Source: an uncultured Pseudoxanthomonas sp.
GTDB lineage: Bacteria; Pseudomonadota; Gammaproteobacteria; Xanthomonadales; Xanthomonadaceae
Length of the DNA: 11,009 nt
Assembly: GCA_946886405.1 (NCBI GenBank)
Contig: CAMPIO010000109.1
Coordinates: forward strand, 1 to 11,009
Direction: 5' to 3'
In this document: positions 6,487 through 11,009 of the stretch, one piece after another
Layout of the letters: every line of letters starts with the position of its first letter
Numbering within the stretch: position 1 is the stretch's first letter
Made by a program: the position numbers and the translations under genes
Notes under the pieces: model-generated
Database searches by the model: none
The model's input: the letters and a program-made list of their open reading frames with translations, nothing else
What the model was told of the DNA's origin: nothing

Positions 6487-6930
6487 ATGACGATCGCACG
6501 CTTCCGCCTGTTCCTGATCGCTTCCGTGATCCTCTCCGTCGCGACCATCGCCACGGTCTTCCTGCCCGACGGCTACTCGCAGGAGCTGGCCGATGCCTAT
6601 GCCAGCGAGCCGTTGCCGTGGTTGTTCCGGAACGAACACGTGGCTAGCGGAGTAGGAGTCGTCGCGGTGGCTCTCGTGATCGCGGGGTACGTGGGCCTCT
6701 TTCTGCTGAAGCGCTGGGGCCGTGCGCTGTCGCTGGCGATGACCGTGCTCGCGCTTCCCCTGTACCTGCTGACGGGTCCCACGCTTTTGTCGCCGATCGA
6801 AGCGATGTTGACCGATGCGTCGACGCTCGTCTGGGGCGCTTGCCTTGCGCTGGCGTATTTTTCCCCCGTCAGTGAAAGGTTCGACTCCGGTGCGATGAAC
6901 GCTGTTGTCCCGCTCCGCGATGACCCCTGA
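6487..6930 (+). CDS. Small integral membrane protein, about four helices (147 aa)
   Basis: Hydrophobic segments lie at about residues 8-26, 53-74, 80-97 and 110-126. A polar loop of ~26 residues follows the first segment, and a basic KRWGRA stretch (75-80) sits between the second and third. The tail ALAYFSPVSERFDSG leaves the last helix. No transporter, enzyme or cysteine motif is seen and I do not recognise a named family. The start is ATG 6487 with a poor ribosome site. The next in-frame codons are already inside the first helix, so this start fits the topology best. Composition is coding-like, but the gene is probably accessory. Confidence 0.75.
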   Translation: MTIARFRLFLIASVILSVATIATVFLPDGYSQELADAYASEPLPWLFRNEHVASGVGVVAVALVIAGYVGLFLLKRWGRALSLAMTVLALPLYLLTGPTLLSPIEAMLTDASTLVWGACLALAYFSPVSERFDSGAMNAVVPLRDDP

Positions 6931-6963
6931 CTCGCCCCGCTCCGATTTGGTTGAAACGTGCCC

Positions 6964-7458
6964 ATGACATGGATCTGCAATCTCTGCGATGAGGAGCACG
7001 TTGATCTGCCGCATTGCTTCGGTGCCGAGGTGCCGTGGCATCTACTTGTCCCGGAAGACGAGTTCCAGCAGCGAGTCGACCTCACGGCAGATCAGTGTGT
7101 CGTCGATGGAAAGGCGTTCTTCATTCGCGGCCACCTCGACATACCCATCCGTGGAGAGACCGAGCCGTTGTCGTTTTCGGTCTGGTCGTCGCTCAGCGAG
7201 AAGAGCTTCCGGCACATGTCGGAGCGGTGGGTGCTGTCGGAGCGAGCAAAAGATCTGCCTTACTTCGGCTGGCTTTCCAGCTCGATCCCGGCGTATCCGG
7301 ATACGGTGAACTTGAAGCTCTCGGTGCAGTCCCGCGCGCCTGGGTTGGTACCGTTGTTCTCGTTGGAGACCTCGGACCACCCGCTGTCGCTCGACCAGCG
7401 ACATGGCATCAGCCGTGAACGCTGGCACGCGCTCGTGCACCTGCTGCAGGGCGAATAG
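6964..7458 (+). CDS. DUF2199 domain-containing protein (164 aa)
   Basis: The whole protein fits DUF2199: an N-terminal WICNLCDEEHVDLPHCFG (residues 3-20) with a C-x2-C pair and nearby His/Cys, then VDGKAFFIRGHLDIPI, SFSVWSSLSEKSF, the strand YFGWLSSSIPAYPDT and the end block TSDHPLSLDQRHGISRERW. The family is cytosolic and of unknown function. The Cys/His pattern at the start could bind a metal, but this is inference. ATG 6964 was chosen, although an in-frame GTG at 6958 is equally possible since neither has a good ribosome site. Codon use is less G/C-biased than in the flanking core genes (frequent GTT, TTG, TCG), consistent with accessory status. Confidence 0.9.
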   Translation: MTWICNLCDEEHVDLPHCFGAEVPWHLLVPEDEFQQRVDLTADQCVVDGKAFFIRGHLDIPIRGETEPLSFSVWSSLSEKSFRHMSERWVLSERAKDLPYFGWLSSSIPAYPDTVNLKLSVQSRAPGLVPLFSLETSDHPLSLDQRHGISRERWHALVHLLQGE

Positions 7459-7474
7459 CGGCTCACATGACGAT

Positions 7475-7497
7475 GGTGGGCCAAGGCCCACCCTACG
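7475..7497. repeat. Short palindromic repeat, family B, copy 2
   Basis: GGTGGGCC-AA-GGCCCACC followed by CTACG. Compared with the copy at 5112-5134 it differs at two sites only. The change C to T in the left arm is matched by G to A in the right arm, so the hairpin is kept. It lies 16 bases after the stop of the DUF2199 gene. Confidence 0.78.
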
Positions 7498-7523
7498 GTT
7501 CCTGGTGTCATGTCCGCGGCTGC

Positions 7524-7584
7524 GGGAGCGATGTCAGTCGCGACGACAACGCCGTGTTAGCTCATCGCGACTGACGTCACTCCC
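7524..7584. repeat. Inverted repeat, family C (GGGAGCGA...TCAGTCGCGA type), at a convergent gene junction
   Basis: The arms are 7524-7543 and 7565-7584, 20 bases each and complementary at 18, around a 21-base loop. GTGGGAGCGAC...GTCGCGAC palindromes are, to my knowledge, widespread intergenic elements in Stenotrophomonas, Lysobacter and relatives. It lies between the stop of the DUF2199 gene (7458) and the nuclease stop (7610), so it may serve as a two-way transcription barrier. It lacks a T-tract, so it is not a classical intrinsic terminator. Confidence 0.8.
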
Positions 7585-7609
7585 ACGGAGAAACCCGCCA
7601 TCTTTGCTC

Positions 7610-9334
7610 CTAGAGATCGAAGCCCAGCAAAAGCGGGTCGTGGTCTGAGCTGCGGAAGGGCACGCTGGCATCGCCATCGACGTAACCCTGCGCATCCTGT
7701 TCGTCGGCATTGATGTGCCACTCGGCGGCACCGCGCAGCTGTTTCGCCAGTGACGGACTGAGCAGGGCGTGGTCGAGTCGGCCGGACAGGCCGTTGTAGA
7801 CGTAGCTGTAGGGCTGCTCGACGCCGGCCTGTTTGAACGCATCGATCCAGCCGGCGTCCTCGCGCAGCCAGCGCACCGGGTCTTCCATCGCGTAGGCGTT
7901 GAAGTCGCCCAGCATCACTACGCGGTCGCTGCGCGTGCGCGTCGGATCTGTCTTCAGCCAGGCATCCAGGCGCTTGGACGAATCCAGCCGCAGTGCGTTC
8001 CAGCAGCCGGCGCCGTCTTTCTGGTCGGTATCGGCGCCGGCGGCTTCGGAGCAGCCCTTCGATTTCAGATGATTGGCGACCACGACGAAGGGCATGCCGT
8101 TGCCGCGCACGAACGCCTGCGCCAGCGGGCTGCGGCTGCGTTCGCCGAATGGACCTTCCTGCAGCGTCGCGGGCTTGCCGGTGGGCTTCACCTTGTCGCT
8201 GCGGTAGATGATGCCGACGCGGATGGTGTCCGGGCCGGGGCCCTGTTTCGCATCGACGAAGCGCCACGTGCCGCTACCGGTGTTCAGCGCGGCGACCAGT
8301 TGCGCCAGGCTGGAATCGGCACCGTAGCCGTCGTTTTCCAGTTCCATCAGCGCCGCGATGTCGGGGTTCAGGCCGCGGATGGTGGCGACCAGCTTCGCCA
8401 TCTGTGCTTTCAGCTGCTGCGGCGTCTTGGCACCGCGCTCGGTGGGGAAGCCGCTGCCCTTGCCGTCGCCGTTGAACAGGTTTTCCAGGTTGAACGCGGC
8501 GACGCGCATATTGCCGGCGACCTGCGGTGCGGCTGGGCGTTGCGGCGCGGCGATCGTCGGCGCGACGGTGAGCTGCAGGCGCCAACCGCCGAGGCGCTGC
8601 TCGACGATGCCCTGCACGCCGGTCAACACAGTGCCGGTGCGCAACGCTCGTCCGTCTTTCACGTACCAGAGGGTGGCGGGGTCGCGCTTCGCGCTGCCGT
8701 CGTCCAGCAGCAGGGTGCGGCGGGCATTGTCGGCGGCGAGGCGCTTGGCTTCGGCGCTGCCCGGCGTGGCGAGTTCGCTGGGTTGCCACAGGCGGCCATC
8801 GAAGCTGGTGATCAGTTCGCCGAATCGCTCGAGCGTGTGGGTGCCGCTGAGCGTGAGCGGGGCGTCGATGCGGACGTGCATGCCCTCAAGCGCTTCCCAG
8901 TCGGCGGGCTGGGTGGTCAGCACGCTCGGCGCGAGGCTGCCTTTGCCTCGCGGCTGGATCGCTGGAGCATGCAGCGCGGTCAGCGTCTCGTCGCCACCGG
9001 CCTTGCGTTCACCGACGATGCCGCGCACGCGGACACGGTCGCCAGCGGCGAGCGTCGGTGTCGGCGCGCCGTCTTCAAGCGCGACGAAGATCCCGTCGGA
9101 GGTCTTCGGGTTGCCGTCGCCCGAGTCCTGCACGAAAAAGCCGCCGAGGCCGTCGATGAAGGCGCCGGTGACGATGCCTTCAACGCTGACGGTTTGCCCA
9201 ACGAGCGGACTGCGCTCGCCTTCGCCCTGCACCTGGCCGATCGGGATGACGCGTTCCTTCGGCGTGGCCGCGCAGGCGGGCAGCGCGAGGGACGCGAGCA
9301 GGGCGAGGGTGAGCGGCGAGCGGGAAGACGTCAT
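7610..9334 (-). CDS. ExeM/NucH-family extracellular endonuclease
   Basis: This 574-residue protein starts at ATG 9334, where a signal peptide begins directly (MTSSRSPLTLALLASLALPACA). A longer in-frame TTG start at 9364 adds ten residues and hides the signal. The L-P-A-C at 18-21 is a poor lipobox, so secretion by SPase I is more likely than lipidation. Residues ~28-275 form an OB-fold-like N-terminal region seen in ExeM/NucH nucleases. Residues ~276-574 are an endonuclease/exonuclease/phosphatase domain with N282 (AFNLENLF), E331 (ALMELEN), H422 (VVANHLKSKGC), D477/N479 (LGDFNAY) and D564-H565 (SSDHDP), the Mg-binding and catalytic set. C428 and C444 match the cysteine pair expected in the family. 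The enzyme should degrade extracellular DNA or RNA, for nutrient uptake or biofilm turnover. It is convergent with the DUF2199 gene. Confidence 0.93.
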   Translation of the reverse strand: MTSSRSPLTLALLASLALPACAATPKERVIPIGQVQGEGERSPLVGQTVSVEGIVTGAFIDGLGGFFVQDSGDGNPKTSDGIFVALEDGAPTPTLAAGDRVRVRGIVGERKAGGDETLTALHAPAIQPRGKGSLAPSVLTTQPADWEALEGMHVRIDAPLTLSGTHTLERFGELITSFDGRLWQPSELATPGSAEAKRLAADNARRTLLLDDGSAKRDPATLWYVKDGRALRTGTVLTGVQGIVEQRLGGWRLQLTVAPTIAAPQRPAAPQVAGNMRVAAFNLENLFNGDGKGSGFPTERGAKTPQQLKAQMAKLVATIRGLNPDIAALMELENDGYGADSSLAQLVAALNTGSGTWRFVDAKQGPGPDTIRVGIIYRSDKVKPTGKPATLQEGPFGERSRSPLAQAFVRGNGMPFVVVANHLKSKGCSEAAGADTDQKDGAGCWNALRLDSSKRLDAWLKTDPTRTRSDRVVMLGDFNAYAMEDPVRWLREDAGWIDAFKQAGVEQPYSYVYNGLSGRLDHALLSPSLAKQLRGAAEWHINADEQDAQGYVDGDASVPFRSSDHDPLLLGFDL

Positions 9335-9436
9335 CGTAGGGCAACCGTTGAAGCGAGGCGGCAAGGGTAAACGGATTGGATGACGGGCAGGTTCTCAGCG
9401 CGAGGCGGGAGGCAGTGCCTTCTCCCAGCGAGCCGA

Positions 9437-9524
9437 GTAGCCCGGGTAAGCGCAGCGCACCCGGGGCAGCAAGCCGCAGGAAGGGGTAGGCCCCGGGCGC
9501 GGCCTTCGGCCTTACCCGGGCTAC
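9437..9524. repeat. Inverted-repeat element, family D (GTAGCCCGGGTAAG type)
   Basis: Perfect 14-base inverted arms lie at 9437-9450 (GTAGCCCGGGTAAG) and 9511-9524 (CTTACCCGGGCTAC). A second inner pair, GCGCACCCGGGGC and GCCCCGGGCGC, and a small GGCCTTCGGCC hairpin (9501-9511) lie within. It lies between the cytochrome terminator and the nuclease start, about 100 bases upstream of the nuclease ATG, so it may be in or near that promoter. The CCCGGGTAAG palindrome is, to my knowledge, a recurrent xanthomonad intergenic repeat. Confidence 0.83.
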
Positions 9525-9551
9525 GCGTGCGCGGTGCCATCGCGTACAAAC

Positions 9552-9579
9552 GAAAACGCCGCCCGGGGGCGGCGTTTTC
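9552..9579 (-). terminator. Rho-independent terminator of the cytochrome gene
   Basis: GAAAACGCCGCC, a short CGGG-containing loop, and GGCGGCGTTTTC form a near-perfect stem rich in G-C. On the minus strand the stem ends in TTTT, followed closely by CGTTTG. It starts 16 bases beyond the cytochrome stop (9595) and, being symmetric, could also work on the plus strand. Confidence 0.9.
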
Positions 9580-9594
9580 TGGAAGGCGTACGCC

Positions 9595-10113
9595 TTACTT
9601 GCTGTTGGCCAGCATCCAGTCGACGGTGGCGTGGATCTGCTCGTCGGTGATGGCCGGGTTGCCGCCCTTCGGGGGCATGATGCCGCCGTCCGGACCGGTG
9701 AAGCCTTCGATGGCGTGCTTGTAGAGCGTGTCGACGCCCTTGCTGGCACGGGCGCCCATGCCGGCGGCGGTCAGCATCGGGGCCTTGCCCACGCCATTGG
9801 TGTGGCAGGCGCCGCACAGGTTCTTGTAGATCTCGCCACCGTCCAGCGTGCCGCCGTAGGCGACCTGGGAGGAGGCGGCTGCGGCGGCTGCAGCAGCGGC
9901 GGCTGCCTGGGCGGCGGCACCGGTTTCACCGGCATAGACGGCGCCGGCCGGAGCGATGCGGGCCTCGGTGATCTGCACGGCCTTGGGGTTCACTTCCGCC
10001 GGCAGGCTGTCGTGCAGGAAGTACGCACCGACGATCAGGCCGGCGGTGACCAGCATCAGGAAGCCGATCACCATCGAGAAATGCTTGAGGAATTCGAGGT
10101 CGTAGTTACGCAC
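9595..10113 (-). CDS. Membrane-anchored cytochrome c5-family protein with polyalanine linker
   Basis: This 172-residue protein starts at GTG 10113 with AAGG six bases upstream. An uncleaved N-terminal helix (about 12-33) anchors it in the inner membrane, with the rest in the periplasm. The haem site is C100-G-A-C103-H104. The sixth ligand is likely M146 in GGIMPPKGG, and the C-terminal helix ATVDWMLANSK fits class I cytochrome c5. Such proteins carry electrons between the bc1/quinol and terminal oxidase branches. Residues 66-80 are AAAQ followed by eleven alanines, a flexible linker coded by a GCN repeat (about 9873-9916). A perfect -10 lies at 10233-10238, and a strong terminator at 9552-9579 makes the gene a single-gene unit. 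Confidence 0.93.
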   Translation of the reverse strand: MRNYDLEFLKHFSMVIGFLMLVTAGLIVGAYFLHDSLPAEVNPKAVQITEARIAPAGAVYAGETGAAAQAAAAAAAAAAASSQVAYGGTLDGGEIYKNLCGACHTNGVGKAPMLTAAGMGARASKGVDTLYKHAIEGFTGPDGGIMPPKGGNPAITDEQIHATVDWMLANSK

Positions 10114-10232
10114 TTTCCACCTTTGGCAGCACGGCCGCAGGGCCGCGCATGGCTACGAAAACGGGGGCCGACGGACAACGCGCTGCGCGATCCAGGCGGG
10201 ACCGGGCGCCGGAACGCCGCGGGCAAGGGCGC

Positions 10233-10263
10233 ATTATAAGCAGTGAGGCCCGCTTTGCCTCAA
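10233..10263 (-). promoter_or_regulatory. Promoter of the cytochrome gene
   Basis: On the minus strand a perfect TATAAT occupies 10238-10233. TTGAGG (10263-10258), 4 of 6 to TTGACA, lies 19 bases upstream, which is slightly long. Transcription should begin near 10225, giving a leader of about 110 bases before the GTG at 10113. I see no further gene in the leader. Confidence 0.6.
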
Positions 10264-10280
10264 CACCGGCGCTTTCGCGG

Positions 10281-10994
10281 TCACTGCGCCAGATAGACCT
10301 GCAGCGGCGCGCGCAGGGCTTGCAGGACATTACGGACGGGGTAGCCCGCGCCCTTGCCCTGGCCCGATAGGGCCTGCTGGAGTACCTGCCGCTTCTCACC
10401 GCCTTCGATGTGCAGATACAAATGGCCGGCATCGCGCAGCACCGGCAGGGTGAGGGTGATGCGGGGCTCACCCGCGCCGGGCGCGCGCATCGGCAGCACG
10501 GTGGCGGTCGTGGCAGGGTCCATGGCGTCGGCCAGGCGGTCGCCGCCGGGGAAGAACGAGGCGGTGTGTCCGTCGCCGCCCATGCCCAGCACGACCACGT
10601 CCAGCGTCGCCGGCAGGGCGGCCGCGATGTCCGCGAGGGACTCGTCCGGGGTGGCGGTGGCGCGGTAAAGCGGGACGAAGCGGGCGCTGGCGGCCTCCTG
10701 CTGCAGCAGGTGTTCCTTCACCAGGCGCGCGTTGGAGCGTTCGTGGTCGTCGGGCACCCAGCGCTCGTCGACCAGGGTGACGGTGACGTTCGCCCAGTCC
10801 AGCGGCTGGCGCGACAGCGCCTGCAGGAAGCGGCGCGGGGTGGTGCCGCCGGACAACGCGATGCTGGCGTGGCCACGCGCGGCGAGTGCCTCACGCAGAT
10901 CGTCGGCCACGGCGTGTGCCAGCGCGGATGCGACGGTGTCGCCGTCGGGGAACGGGTGCAGTTGGATCTGCAGCGAGAGATCGGTGGGGGGCAT
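10281..10994 (-). CDS. pgl: 6-phosphogluconolactonase, DevB type
   Basis: This full-length 237-residue protein starts at ATG 10994. It contains the signature blocks SGGTTP (residues 48-53), LVDERWVP (74-81), HERSNARLV (84-92) and LGMGGDGHTASFFP (136-149), where H143 is in the catalytic/substrate region, then PRITLTLPVL (177-186). The enzyme hydrolyses 6-phosphogluconolactone to 6-phosphogluconate, feeding the oxidative pentose phosphate and Entner-Doudoroff pathways. It is cytosolic. In relatives it sits with glucose-6-phosphate dehydrogenase, glucokinase or edd/eda genes, so the gene upstream (beyond base 11009) may be one of these. The ribosome site is weak, as expected for a gene downstream in an operon. 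Confidence 0.95.
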   Translation of the reverse strand: MPPTDLSLQIQLHPFPDGDTVASALAHAVADDLREALAARGHASIALSGGTTPRRFLQALSRQPLDWANVTVTLVDERWVPDDHERSNARLVKEHLLQQEAASARFVPLYRATATPDESLADIAAALPATLDVVVLGMGGDGHTASFFPGGDRLADAMDPATTATVLPMRAPGAGEPRITLTLPVLRDAGHLYLHIEGGEKRQVLQQALSGQGKGAGYPVRNVLQALRAPLQVYLAQ

Positions 10995-11009
10995 GGCAGG
11001 TCTCGGGAG

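Noticed and set aside
4287..7584. Possible CRISPR array or retron-like non-coding RNA built from the repeats
   Set aside because: The repeats are of different families, are unevenly spaced and have no regular spacers. No cas, reverse transcriptase or other effector gene is present.
7610..9334. Lipoprotein assignment for the nuclease from the L-P-A-C near residue 21
   Set aside because: Proline at the -2 position is atypical for a lipobox, and the family is normally secreted. The case remains undecided, so it is not called.
9334..9364. Upstream TTG start for the nuclease
   Set aside because: It would bury the signal peptide behind ten polar residues and has no ribosome site. ATG 9334 places the signal at the N-terminus.
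7769..9370. A 533-codon open frame on the plus strand opposite the nuclease gene
   Set aside because: The opposite strand encodes a full ExeM-type nuclease with all catalytic motifs. The plus product is low-complexity Ala/Gly/Arg/Val without motifs.

Overview
The window is very GC-rich, with strong G/C preference at third codon positions. Its protein types and its small palindromic intergenic repeats point to a gammaproteobacterium of the Xanthomonadaceae/Lysobacteraceae group (Lysobacter, Pseudoxanthomonas, Luteimonas, Stenotrophomonas or Xanthomonas type). That placement is inference from style and gene content, not from a search. The window looks chromosomal: no tRNA, rRNA, CRISPR array, transposase, integrase or phage gene was found.

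Layout. (1) 1-693, minus: N-terminal part of a large indolepyruvate ferredoxin oxidoreductase family protein. It is divergent from (2) 855-1487, plus: an exported TPR-like protein. A near-perfect CRP/Clp-type operator lies between the two. (3) 1557-2258: a 2-oxoglutarate/Fe(II) oxygenase. (4) 2316-4040: an exported gamma-glutamyltransferase-family Ntn hydrolase whose substrate-pocket residues look more acylase-like than those of classical GGT. It is followed 10 bases later by a 77-residue unknown (4051-4284). (5) 4285-7607: an accessory-looking stretch of small plus-strand genes. These encode a cysteine-containing unknown, a DUF1653 protein, an exported protein possibly of NTR/TIMP-like fold, a DUF1697 protein, a four-helix membrane protein and a DUF2199 protein, interspersed with palindromic repeats. 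(6) 7610-9334, minus: ExeM/NucH-type extracellular nuclease, convergent with the DUF2199 gene. (7) 9595-10113, minus: membrane-anchored c5-type cytochrome with a polyalanine linker, a clear terminator and a perfect -10 box. (8) 10281-10994, minus: 6-phosphogluconolactonase.

Core metabolism (keto-acid oxidation, pentose phosphate/Entner-Doudoroff, respiration) and exported hydrolases flank a middle block of small standalone genes with little evident functional linkage. The most notable non-coding content is four different families of inverted-repeat elements between 4.28 and 9.53 kb, two of them present twice. I did not find convincing evidence of a new multi-gene system. The best leads are the repeats (including one pair with compensatory base changes), the operator between the divergent genes, and the altered active site of the GGT-like enzyme.
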